A DNA stretch of 15,688 nucleotides from contig JAOUNK010000032.1 of assembly GCA_029881015.1 (NCBI GenBank), forward strand, positions 1 through 15,688, in the 5' to 3' direction. Positions 6,923 to 13,390 of this stretch are shown here, in pieces. This DNA comes from Gammaproteobacteria bacterium. Lineage in GTDB: Bacteria; Pseudomonadota; Gammaproteobacteria; Steroidobacterales; Woeseiaceae. A program made the translations under genes and the position numbers. The stretch's first letter is position 1. Every line of letters starts with the position of its first letter. Under the pieces are notes generated by a model. The model was not told the origin of the DNA and did no database searches. It saw only the letters and a program-made list of their open reading frames with translations.

Positions 6923-7003
6923 AGTCAAATCAAAACGTTAAGGCAGGACAGGCAGAGTCTACCCGGTTTGCCGCCGGGGGCTGAAATTTCTGTCCGACAG
7001 GCT

Positions 7004-7032
7004 TTGACTTACGTAGCAGCGGTCCTTATCAT
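7004..7032 (+). promoter_or_regulatory. Sigma-70 promoter for the yceD-rpmF-plsX-fabH operon
   Basis: TTGACT (7004-7009), a 17-base spacer and TATCAT (7027-7032) match the consensus at 10 of 12 positions. The predicted start of transcription is only a few bases before the yceD ATG, so the mRNA would be nearly leaderless. Confidence 0.6.
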
Positions 7033-7041
7033 GCGCGCGCC

Positions 7042-7611
7042 ATGGGTAATCCGCTGCGTGAACGCCGCTCCGCGGCCGAATGGTCGGCGGGCTCTCAAGT
7101 TATTGAAATAGCTGAAAAAATTAGCTATTTCGAGCATTTGGCGTCAATCGTCGCAGCGGACCTTGCAGCGCTGGATGCTGATAAGATACCCGCTGACTGG
7201 CGAGATGCCGCCGTTATTGGGCGGCTCGAGTTCGGCTTTGCCGATGCGCAGCAGACCTTGCCGAAGGTGGAGTGCCGGGTTGCAGTCACGGTTGATGCGG
7301 TGTGCCAACGCTGCCTGGAAGGATTCAGGTTACCGCTGGAAACAGAGGCTGAATTGCTCTTGCTGGCGCTTGAGCAGGATGCCGATGGCTACGATGAGTA
7401 CGAAGTCTGGGAACTGGAGGAAGCACTGCTCCGGCCGCAGGACATCGTGGAAGAGTTGCTGGTCATGGCACTGCCGTTTGCGGCGATGCACGTGGAGTCA
7501 GCGGCGTGCAAGGCATTGACGCCCGAGACGGCGGAAGAGGCCGAAAAAGTAACGACCCCATTTGCCGCATTACGCGAACAGATGGCGAAGGATAACGAAG
7601 GTTCGGCCTGA
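7042..7611 (+). CDS. yceD: YceD / DUF177 family protein, 23S rRNA accumulation
   Basis: YceD-family proteins are small acidic cytoplasmic proteins needed for normal 23S rRNA levels in bacteria and plastids; the mechanism is not settled. The 189-residue protein shows the family core KVECRVAVTVDAVCQRCLEGFRLPL with a CxxC pair (C88, C91), then an acidic region and the RPQDIVEELLVMALPFAAMH block. A C-terminal PFAALREQM motif resembles the NPFAVL ending of E. coli YceD. It is followed by rpmF after 25 bases, a linkage found in most bacteria. The start codon is the first ATG after a stop; no Shine-Dalgarno is visible and the predicted promoter ends about 10 bases upstream. Translation may therefore be near leaderless, or the promoter prediction may be off. 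Confidence 0.88.
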   Translation: MGNPLRERRSAAEWSAGSQVIEIAEKISYFEHLASIVAADLAALDADKIPADWRDAAVIGRLEFGFADAQQTLPKVECRVAVTVDAVCQRCLEGFRLPLETEAELLLLALEQDADGYDEYEVWELEEALLRPQDIVEELLVMALPFAAMHVESAACKALTPETAEEAEKVTTPFAALREQMAKDNEGSA

Positions 7612-7636
7612 AGCGCCGCATCGATTGGAGAAGATT

Positions 7637-7831
7637 ATGGCAGTTCAAAAAAGTCGCAGGACCCCGGCAACGCGCGGCGCTCGTCGTTCGCACGACAAGC
7701 TGAAGAAGCCGTCGTTGTCGGTAGACCCGACCTCGGGCGAGACGCACCTGCGTCATCGTGTGACGCCGGATGGTTTTTACCGCGGCACCCAGGTTGTCAC
7801 TCAGCCTGAATCCACCGACGACGACGAGTAG
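7637..7831 (+). CDS. rpmF: 50S ribosomal protein L32
   Basis: Ribosomal protein bL32 is a small basic protein of the large subunit. The 64-residue sequence opens MAVQKSRRTPATRGARRSHD, then LSVDPTSGETHLRHRVTPDGFYRG, the standard L32 pattern. It has none of the four zinc-binding cysteines of the zinc form and so is the zinc-independent type, as in E. coli. GGAG lies 6 bases before the ATG, which decides the start over an upstream in-frame position inside yceD. It is longer than the E. coli protein (57) by a short acidic tail (ESTDDDE). It is co-transcribed with yceD and plsX. Confidence 0.97.
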   Translation: MAVQKSRRTPATRGARRSHDKLKKPSLSVDPTSGETHLRHRVTPDGFYRGTQVVTQPESTDDDE

Positions 7832-7845
7832 ATCATCCCCTGATC

Positions 7846-7864
7846 GGCCGGGCCCCGCCCGGTC
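7846..7864 (+). promoter_or_regulatory. GC-rich hairpin between rpmF and plsX
   Basis: GGCCGGGC-ccc-GCCCGGTC forms an 8-base stem (one G-T pair) with a 3-base loop. It ends 6-9 bases before the plsX start. No T-run follows. Placed there it would cover the region where a ribosome binds, or act as an RNA processing or stability element separating rpmF from plsX. Confidence 0.5.
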
Positions 7865-7873
7865 AGTCTGTTG

Positions 7874-8884
7874 GTGGGCTCTCACTCAATAATTTCACTT
7901 GATGCAATGAGCGGCGACCTCGGTCCCGAGGTTGTCGTGCACGCGGCTGCCGCGACGCTCGCCAAGTACCGGAACCTCGAGTTGATCCTGGTCGGTGACC
8001 GGGACGTGCTGCAGAAACTGGTCGATGGCATCGTCGGCGACGACCCTCGATTGCGTATCGAACACGCGAGCGAAGTGGTCGCCATGTCGGAACCGCCCGC
8101 CGATGCGTTGCGCAAGAAGAAAGATTCGTCGATGCGCGTCGCCATCAACCTCGTCAAGGATGGAACCGCGGCTGCATGCGTCAGTGCCGGTAACACCGGT
8201 GCTCTCATGGCCACGGCGAAATTCGTCCTCAAGATGCTGCCCGGCATCGATCGCCCGGCGATCATCGGTGAGTTGCCCGCAAAGGGTGGCTCCGTGCATA
8301 TGCTCGACCTGGGTGCCAGCACGCAAGCGACCGCTGACCAGCTTTTCCAGTACGCCGTCATGGGCTCCATCGTTGCGACGGACGTCGCGGGTGTCGACCA
8401 GCCGCGTATCGGCCTGCTGAATGTCGGCGCCGAGGATATCAAGGGGCATGAGACCGTTCGCGAAGCTGCGGCCATGCTTGCCGACAGCACCTTGAACTAC
8501 GTCGGTTTTATCGAAGGCTCTGACCTGACATCCGGTAAGGTCGATGTCGTCGTGACAGACGGCTTTACCGGCAATGTCGCGCTGAAGACGATGGAAGGCA
8601 CGGTTGTTCTCGGCAAGCACTACCTTGCTCGCGCGTTCAAACGAAACTGGTTCACGAAATTGCAGGCGTTCCTCGCCGGTAGCGTGTTGCGTCAGCTGAG
8701 CGCGGAACTGGATTCGCGCAACTACAACGGTGCGACTCTGGCAGGGCTGAATGGTATTGTGATCAAGAGCCATGGCAGTGCGGACGCTTATGCGTTTCAG
8801 CATGCGATCGACACGGCGGTCGTCGAAGTACGCAACCAGCTGCCACAACAAATCGGTACCTTGCTGCAAAAGGAAACTGCATGA
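7874..8884 (+). CDS. plsX: Phosphate acyltransferase PlsX
   Basis: PlsX makes acyl-phosphate from acyl-ACP, the first step of the PlsX/PlsY route to lysophosphatidic acid, at the inner face of the membrane. The protein of about 336 residues has the family N-terminus ISLDAMSGDLGPEVV, the SSMRVAINLVKDG block, CVSAGNTGALMA, VVVTDGFTGNVALKTMEG, and YNGATLAGLNGIVIKSHGSA near the C-terminus. No ATG is available at the right place. The start must be GTG (chosen) or the adjacent TTG at 7871, since an upstream in-frame TGA limits extension and the only nearby ATG would remove the conserved opening. No Shine-Dalgarno is seen and a hairpin precedes it. The stop overlaps fabH (ATGA). Confidence 0.94.
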   Translation: MGSHSIISLDAMSGDLGPEVVVHAAAATLAKYRNLELILVGDRDVLQKLVDGIVGDDPRLRIEHASEVVAMSEPPADALRKKKDSSMRVAINLVKDGTAAACVSAGNTGALMATAKFVLKMLPGIDRPAIIGELPAKGGSVHMLDLGASTQATADQLFQYAVMGSIVATDVAGVDQPRIGLLNVGAEDIKGHETVREAAAMLADSTLNYVGFIEGSDLTSGKVDVVVTDGFTGNVALKTMEGTVVLGKHYLARAFKRNWFTKLQAFLAGSVLRQLSAELDSRNYNGATLAGLNGIVIKSHGSADAYAFQHAIDTAVVEVRNQLPQQIGTLLQKETA

Positions 8885-9849
8885 ATTATTCGCGGATTGC
8901 CGGCACCGGGCGCTACCTGCCCGAACGCATCATGACCAACGCCGATCTCGAGAAGATCGTCGACACGTCGGATGAGTGGATTCGAACGCGCACGGGTGTA
9001 GAGCGCCGGCATGTCGTGGAGGAAGAGCAGACGACGTCAGACATGTGCGTCGAGTCGGCAAAGAACGCGATGGACGACGCTGGCGTCAGCCCGGCCGATA
9101 TCGACATGGTCATCACCGGCACGACATCACCGGACGTGGTTTTTCCCAATGTGTCAACCATCATTCAGTATCGACTCGGCATCCCGGCGTGCACGGCGTT
9201 CAGCCTGGAAGCCGCGTGTTCCGGGTTTATCTACGCGCTGACGGTCGCCGACAAGTTCATCAAGGCCGGAGAAGCCAGGTGCGTGCTCGTGACAGGCGCC
9301 GAATGCATCACGAAGTTGCTCGACTGGGGCGATCGAAATACCTGCGTACTGTTTGGCGATGGTGCGGGTTCCGCCATTGTCGTCCCGTCGGAGAAGCCGG
9401 GCATCCTGTCCTGCGAGCTCGGCGCCGATGGTCAGTACCGGGAGTTACTGCATTACCCGGCCGGCGTGTCGAAGAACCTGGCCATTGCCGGTACCGACGA
9501 AGCAAATATCATCATGCAGGGCAACGAGGTCTTTAAAGTGGCGGTCAAGACCCTGGGAAGGATCGCGAAGGCAGCGCTGGACAAGGCCGGCGTTTCGAAA
9601 GAGGAGCTGGACTGGCTCGTTCCGCACCAGGCCAACATTCGTATCATCCAGGCGATGGCCAAGCGACTGAACATGCCGATGGAGAAAGTCATCCTGACCG
9701 TACAGGACCACGGCAACACCTCGGCAGCATCCGTACCGATGGCGCTGGACGTTGGACGCCGTGACGGGCGTGTCAAAGAGGGTCAGCTGATTCTCATGGA
9801 AGCCTTTGGCGGCGGCTTCACCTGGGGTTCTGTCCTGATGCGGATGTAG
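8881..9849 (+). CDS. fabH: Beta-ketoacyl-ACP synthase III
   Basis: FabH condenses acetyl-CoA with malonyl-ACP to start fatty acid elongation. The 322-residue protein has the full Cys-His-Asn triad: C113 in LEAACSGFIYAL, H249 in VPHQANIRI, and N279 in DHGNTSAAS. Typical opening blocks are present (IAGTGRYLPERIMTN, DEWIRTRTGVERRH). It overlaps plsX by four bases (ATGA) with GGAAA just upstream, so translation is probably coupled. Unlike E. coli, fabD, fabG and acpP do not follow. A convergent gene begins its end 2 bases after the fabH stop, so the rest of the initiation genes must lie elsewhere. Confidence 0.97.
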   Translation: MNYSRIAGTGRYLPERIMTNADLEKIVDTSDEWIRTRTGVERRHVVEEEQTTSDMCVESAKNAMDDAGVSPADIDMVITGTTSPDVVFPNVSTIIQYRLGIPACTAFSLEAACSGFIYALTVADKFIKAGEARCVLVTGAECITKLLDWGDRNTCVLFGDGAGSAIVVPSEKPGILSCELGADGQYRELLHYPAGVSKNLAIAGTDEANIIMQGNEVFKVAVKTLGRIAKAALDKAGVSKEELDWLVPHQANIRIIQAMAKRLNMPMEKVILTVQDHGNTSAASVPMALDVGRRDGRVKEGQLILMEAFGGGFTWGSVLMRM

Positions 9850-9851
9850 CC

Positions 9852-10397
9852 TTACCAGAGGCTGCTTTTCTTCTGCCGCGCTGAGCGGCGGCGCATGCGC
9901 TGATGCAATTGCTGGCGACGACGGTCGATCCGGTCGCGACGAATCACGGCATCGGCATGCTTGCCATTCTCTTTCTCGTACTCGTCGCGAAAACGGCAGA
10001 AATCGTCGTACGCTTCGCGCACATGAAGCAGTTCCCGTGCAACGAGTTCGATAATGATGACATCGTCAAGGTAGCCGATGACCGGAATGTCGTCGGGCAG
10101 GATGTCTTCCGGGTCGGCGAAATAGACAAAGGTTGCCAGCAGTCGCTGGCGGTCGCCGTCGGGAAGCTGCCATTCCTCGTCTGTCAGCATGCTGATCAGC
10201 GACTCGAGTTCGGGAAGACGCTTGCCGACGAAGTCGGGCAGGGGGTCGCTGGCGCGGATTTCCTCGAGAACGGCTTGAATCGCGTCGATGATTTCGGCGT
10301 CCTCCGCGTCCTTGACGGCTTCACGCGACTGCCGCAGGGCCTGGCGGAAGAACCGCAGATCGCGGTCGGTCAGTTCAAGAGAGATCCGGAGGCCCAT
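9852..10397 (-). CDS. DUF1232 (YkvA)-like conserved protein
   Basis: This 181-residue cytoplasmic protein of unknown function carries a YFADPEDILPDDIPVIGYLDD block (about residues 92-112), which matches the DUF1232/YkvA pattern of Asp-rich loop, Ile-Pro and GYLDD. In classic YkvA proteins this precedes a hydrophobic segment; here the following VIIIELVARELLHV is only moderately hydrophobic. The N-terminal 70 residues look helical and charged, and the C-terminus is very basic (RRDRIDRRRQQLHQRMRRRSARQKK), which could bind nucleic acid or membrane. I chose ATG; a GTG two codons upstream is possible. It ends 2 bases from the fabH stop and diverges from the transferase gene. The family assignment is by motif only. 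Confidence 0.72.
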   Translation of the reverse strand: MGLRISLELTDRDLRFFRQALRQSREAVKDAEDAEIIDAIQAVLEEIRASDPLPDFVGKRLPELESLISMLTDEEWQLPDGDRQRLLATFVYFADPEDILPDDIPVIGYLDDVIIIELVARELLHVREAYDDFCRFRDEYEKENGKHADAVIRRDRIDRRRQQLHQRMRRRSARQKKSSLW

Positions 10398-10477
10398 TGG
10401 CACAGGCTAACGGCAACTCCCTATGTCGGTCAACGCATGATGGTTTACCATAGGGGCAGGCTGGCTGGTCCGATCCC

Positions 10478-11134
10478 ATGAAACCGAAACTCGTAATAGG
10501 CAACAAGAACTACTCGTCATGGTCGCTGCGGCCATGGCTTCTCATGAAAGAAGCCGGAATCGACTTCGAGGAGCACCGCATCGTGCTCGATACACCGACC
10601 ACGAAAAAGGAAATCGCGGCGTTCTCGGCGGCCGGACGGGTGCCCATATTACAGTTGGCGGATGTCACCGTGTGGGACTCCCTCGCGATCGCCGAGACCG
10701 TGGCGGAGCGCTGGCCTGAAAAGCAGCTCTGGCCACTGGACCCCGCCGAGCGTGCGCACGCGCGCGCCATTTGCGCCGAAATGCACTCGGGCTTCCCGCA
10801 TTTGCGCAATTGTATGCCCATGAACTGCCGGGCGATGGGCCGCAAGGTACCTATTCCGGATGAACTTGGCGACGACATCAACCGCATCATCGAAATCTGG
10901 TCGGAGTGCCACAAGCACTACGGCGATCGTGGTGGCTGGCTGTTTGGCGCGTTCTCGGTCGCCGACGCCATGTACGCGCCGGTCGTCCTGCGCCTGCGGA
11001 CCTATGGCATCAACCTGCCGCAGTCGGCCGGCTACTATCCTCACCGTCTATTGCAGAGCGCCGCAATGCAGGACTGGCTCGCGGCCGCCGAATGCGAAAC
11101 AGAAGTCATCGACGCGGACGAAAAAGGCCAGTAA
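10478..11134 (+). CDS. Glutathione S-transferase family protein
   Basis: This 218-residue soluble protein has the two-domain GST layout. The N-terminal thioredoxin fold spans residues 3-80: LVIGNKNYSSWSLRPWLLM with the likely catalytic serine among S13-S16, the cis-proline in GRVPIL (P56), and the glutathione-contacting pair D67-S68. A helical C-terminal domain follows, with FSVADAMYAPVVLRLRTYG as the usual N-capping block. GSTs conjugate or reduce electrophiles with glutathione; the substrate cannot be told from sequence. It belongs to the subgroup with NKNYSSWSLRPW that is common in Gammaproteobacteria. Its stop overlaps the transpeptidase start by one base (TAATG), so the two are probably co-transcribed although no functional link is obvious. 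Confidence 0.9.
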   Translation: MKPKLVIGNKNYSSWSLRPWLLMKEAGIDFEEHRIVLDTPTTKKEIAAFSAAGRVPILQLADVTVWDSLAIAETVAERWPEKQLWPLDPAERAHARAICAEMHSGFPHLRNCMPMNCRAMGRKVPIPDELGDDINRIIEIWSECHKHYGDRGGWLFGAFSVADAMYAPVVLRLRTYGINLPQSAGYYPHRLLQSAAMQDWLAAAECETEVIDADEKGQ

Positions 11135-12150
11135 TGCGCAACGGGATTCCCAGCCTGGCCGCCTGGTTGCTGGCCATCACACCGGTTTACGCGGACGTCT
11201 TCGAACTGCCGCCCGAGGGCTACGACGTTATCGGCTCGGTGTCGACGATCACGGCACGCTACGAAGACACCCTGGTCGACATCGCACGTCGTCACGGTCT
11301 CGGGTACACGGATGTGGTGCTTGCCAATCCTGGCGTCGACGTCTGGGTGCCGGGTGAGGGTACCGAGATCATCCTGCCGAATCGCTATGTGCTGCCACCG
11401 GGGCCGCGGCAGGGACTGGTTCTGAACCTGGCCGAGTACCGGATGTACTACTTCCCGGAGCCGCGTGCGGGTGAGCCGGCCTATGTGTATACCTACCCGA
11501 TGAGTATCGGGCGTATGGACTGGGAGACGCCGCTCGGCAAGACAAGAATCGTCGCCATGGCGAGGAACCCGGCCTGGTATCCGCCACAGTCGGTGCGCGA
11601 CGAACATGCCGCGGACGGCGATCCGTTGCCGCGCGTTGTGCCACCCGGCCCGCAGAACCCGCTGGGAACGCGCGCGCTGCGCCTTGGGCTTCCGGGATAC
11701 CTGATCCATGGCACCAACCGGCCGGCCGGCGTCGGCATGCGCGTGTCGCATGGCTGTGTGCGCATGTTCCCCGAGGACATCGAGTTCCTGTTTGAGCACA
11801 TTGCGGTCAATACGCCGGTACGCATTATCAACGTGCCGGCGAAAATCGGCTGGGACGGGGAGGCTCTCGTCGCCGAAGTACATCCTCTGCTCGAGTCGCC
11901 GCAGCCCCTGGTCCAGGAGACGGTTGAGCACCTTGAACAGCTGGATGCGGATGTCGAGTTGCCGGAGCCGGATCCGAACAGCAAGGATCCGCTCACGTAT
12001 GTCACCGAGCAGTTCATTACGGCGACTGCCGAACGTGCCGGGCGGCTTGACTGGGATGGCGTAGAAGAACTGGTGCGGCGGTCCGACGGTATCCCTCAAG
12101 CCGTTGGGTCAGGCATAAAAAACGCCGCGACAAGCGCGGCGTTTGAATAG
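11134..12150 (+). CDS. L,D-transpeptidase, YbiS/ErfK (YkuD) family
   Basis: In E. coli, enzymes of this type attach the C-terminal lysine of Braun lipoprotein to meso-diaminopimelate of peptidoglycan. The 338-residue protein has a signal peptide (1-20, ending TPVYA), a LysM-like segment (about 39-84, with a LANPGVD block as in YbiS), and the YkuD catalytic domain (about 93-234). The active-site motif is complete: H192 in LIHGTN, then S205-H206-G207-C208 in RVSHGCVRM. A Glu/Pro-rich C-terminal extension follows. The start is fixed by AAGG 6 bases upstream and the signal peptide. The gene is convergent with a lipoprotein ending in lysine, its likely substrate. The last ten or so codons contain the hairpin of an intrinsic terminator. 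Confidence 0.93.
   Translation: MRNGIPSLAAWLLAITPVYADVFELPPEGYDVIGSVSTITARYEDTLVDIARRHGLGYTDVVLANPGVDVWVPGEGTEIILPNRYVLPPGPRQGLVLNLAEYRMYYFPEPRAGEPAYVYTYPMSIGRMDWETPLGKTRIVAMARNPAWYPPQSVRDEHAADGDPLPRVVPPGPQNPLGTRALRLGLPGYLIHGTNRPAGVGMRVSHGCVRMFPEDIEFLFEHIAVNTPVRIINVPAKIGWDGEALVAEVHPLLESPQPLVQETVEHLEQLDADVELPEPDPNSKDPLTYVTEQFITATAERAGRLDWDGVEELVRRSDGIPQAVGSGIKNAATSAAFE
12117..12144 (-). terminator. Intrinsic terminator of the lipoprotein gene, inside the transpeptidase coding end
   Basis: AAACGCCGCG-acaag-CGCGGCGTTT forms a perfect 10-base stem with a 5-base loop. On the minus strand it is followed by six Ts (TTTTTTATG), a strong intrinsic terminator for the lipoprotein gene that ends 23 bases earlier. 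On the plus strand only TTTGAATAG follows, so it should stop rightward transcription less well. The hairpin encodes the final KNAATSAAF residues of the transpeptidase. Confidence 0.8.
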
Positions 12151-12166
12151 AACGTTTTGCCCTGAC

Positions 12167-12466
12167 TTACTTGGACATAGACTTCTGGAACATACGTTCC
12201 ATGGCTTCTTTATTGGCTTCGCAGCAAGCCTGGGATTGCGTAGCGGCTGCGAGTGCCCGGTCAGCGGTGCTTTGTGCCGATGAGGCGGCCTGAGCGGCGC
12301 GATCAGCGGCTGCACGAGCAGCTTCTGCGGCTGAGGCAGCAGCGGCCGCGTCAGCGGCGGCGCGATCTGCCGTAGCTTTCACATCATCCAGCCCCGTGGT
12401 TGCGCAACCAGCGGCCATTGCGACGAACAGTGCAAGTGCGCTTGCTCTGAGTGCGGTCTTTTTCAT
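12167..12466 (-). CDS. OprI/Lpp-like alanine-zipper lipoprotein
   Basis: This is an abundant-type outer membrane lipoprotein that tethers the outer membrane to peptidoglycan. Residues 1-20 are a lipoprotein signal peptide, with C21 as the acylated residue (MAAGC). The mature 79 residues form an Ala-rich coiled coil (ATADRAAADAAAAASAAEAA and onward), as in Pseudomonas OprI trimers. The end, EANKEAMERMFQKSMSK, resembles the OprI end EANERALRMLEKASRK and closes in lysine, the residue joined to peptidoglycan by L,D-transpeptidases. A vicinal cysteine pair (C81, C82) just before this end is unusual. The chosen ATG has AGGAA about 9 bases upstream and gives a proper signal peptide; upstream in-frame sequence would cover the promoter. 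The gene has its own promoter and terminator. Confidence 0.88.
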   Translation of the reverse strand: MKKTALRASALALFVAMAAGCATTGLDDVKATADRAAADAAAAASAAEAARAAADRAAQAASSAQSTADRALAAATQSQACCEANKEAMERMFQKSMSK

Positions 12467-12503
12467 TTTGGAAGGTTCCTTTGTTGGGTAAAACTGCAGG
12501 CGC

Positions 12504-12532
12504 ATTATTTCCCAATACGCCCGGCGCTGCAA
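12504..12532 (-). promoter_or_regulatory. Candidate sigma-70 promoter of the lipoprotein gene
   Basis: On the minus strand TTGCAG (12532-12527), a 17-base spacer and AATAAT (12509-12504) lie before the lipoprotein gene. The -10 matches 5 of 6 consensus bases and the -35 only 3. The resulting leader would be about 30 bases. Confidence 0.45.
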
Positions 12533-12553
12533 TGAAAACTCATACTTTCCTTC

Positions 12554-12581
12554 GTTTTTGTCGCCTGAGCGCGACAAAAAC
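12554..12581. repeat. Perfect 11-bp inverted repeat upstream of the lipoprotein promoter
   Basis: GTTTTTGTCGC and GCGACAAAAAC flank a 6-base spacer (CTGAGC). Ts lead the stem and As follow it on both strands, the reverse of an intrinsic terminator. It lies about 22 bases beyond the -35 box of the lipoprotein promoter and 9 bases beyond the stop of the transglutaminase-like gene. It could be an operator or a 3'-end stem. Confidence 0.6.
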
Positions 12582-12589
12582 ACGCAAAA

Positions 12590-13390
12590 TCACGGTGCAT
12601 TGCCGACAGCACTGATGCGCACGGGCATCGCGGCTACGACATCGATGAGTGCGAGGTTGTAGCCGGGCCCCTCGTCACCGAGAAATCCCGCCGGCAAATA
12701 CCTCAGCTGGTCCAGAGAGTAATCGCTGTCCGGCATCGTGGCATCGCTGATTTGCCAGTCTTGCCCGTCGTGTATTTCCGCCCACGCGTGCCCAAATGCA
12801 GCGAGCCCGGTATCGGCGTCAATCAACAGGCTGCCGAGGGCAATGCGCGCCGCGTAGCCGTTGGCCCTGGCCAGTGCAGCGAGCAATACGGCATGCTCGG
12901 TGCAGTCGCCTTCACCCGTGGCAGCAACCCGGGAGGCCAGGTCGAAACCGCGCGAGTAGGATTTTTGGTCTATGTGTTCGAAAACGAAACGTCGCAGTTC
13001 CTCGGCCGCAGGCCGTTCCCCGAAACTCGAATGCAGTATCTGCAACAGCTCCTGCACGGGCGGTTCCTCGAAATCGACGACCCAGGTGCTTTGCCGAAAC
13101 CGGTCGTCGTCGCCGCCGGCTATTGTGGGTCGCTCGGCATACTCGATGCTGACCGTACTTGCGCCGGTTGCGACAATCTCGAGGCCGTCGATGCGCGACA
13201 GGAAGAGTGCCGACCTGCCCGGGTCGTTGACATGCAATGTCGAGAACAGGATCTCGCCGAACGCCGCCTCGTCGCCAGGTACGCGTTCAATCGGAATTGT
13301 CGTCATGTAGGGCAGGTCGTCATCGGCATGGACGATGCTGCACAGCAGCACGTACGACAGAACCAGCCAGGTCAGCCTGCCGATTCTCAT
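12590..13390 (-). CDS. Exported transglutaminase-like (papain-fold) protein
   Basis: This 266-residue protein has a signal peptide (1-22, ending VHA) and a C-terminal transglutaminase-like domain. The Cys-His-Asp triad is visible in order: C163 in GEGDCTEHAVLLAALARANG, H201 in AFGHAWAEIH, and D216 in WQISDAT. This domain type includes peptidases and cross-linkers acting on peptides. In the periplasm of Gram-negative bacteria the partner is usually encoded next door. An N-terminal 110-residue region (IPIERVPGDEAAFGEILFS and onward) has no family I recognise. Its start overlaps the stop of the upstream exported protein (ATGA), so the two are translationally coupled. No ribosome binding site is visible. 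The target is unknown. Confidence 0.8.
   Translation of the reverse strand: MRIGRLTWLVLSYVLLCSIVHADDDLPYMTTIPIERVPGDEAAFGEILFSTLHVNDPGRSALFLSRIDGLEIVATGASTVSIEYAERPTIAGGDDDRFRQSTWVVDFEEPPVQELLQILHSSFGERPAAEELRRFVFEHIDQKSYSRGFDLASRVAATGEGDCTEHAVLLAALARANGYAARIALGSLLIDADTGLAAFGHAWAEIHDGQDWQISDATMPDSDYSLDQLRYLPAGFLGDEGPGYNLALIDVVAAMPVRISAVGNAP

Noticed and set aside
7895..8869. 324-codon frame opposite plsX
   Set aside because: It is a shadow of a conserved gene; no signal peptide, motif or ribosome binding site.
10440..10451. ATGGT-tt-ACCAT inverted repeat before the glutathione S-transferase gene
   Set aside because: The arms are only 5 bases and no promoter hexamers flank it, so it is not distinguishable from chance.
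11041..12099. 352-codon minus-strand frame opposite the transpeptidase
   Set aside because: It is an antisense shadow rich in Arg/His/Gln with no family features; the transpeptidase active site is complete on the plus strand.
12303..12365. Repeated GCNGCG-like words suggesting a tandem repeat
   Set aside because: They are explained by the alanine-rich coiled coil of the lipoprotein; the codons vary and there is no fixed period in the DNA.
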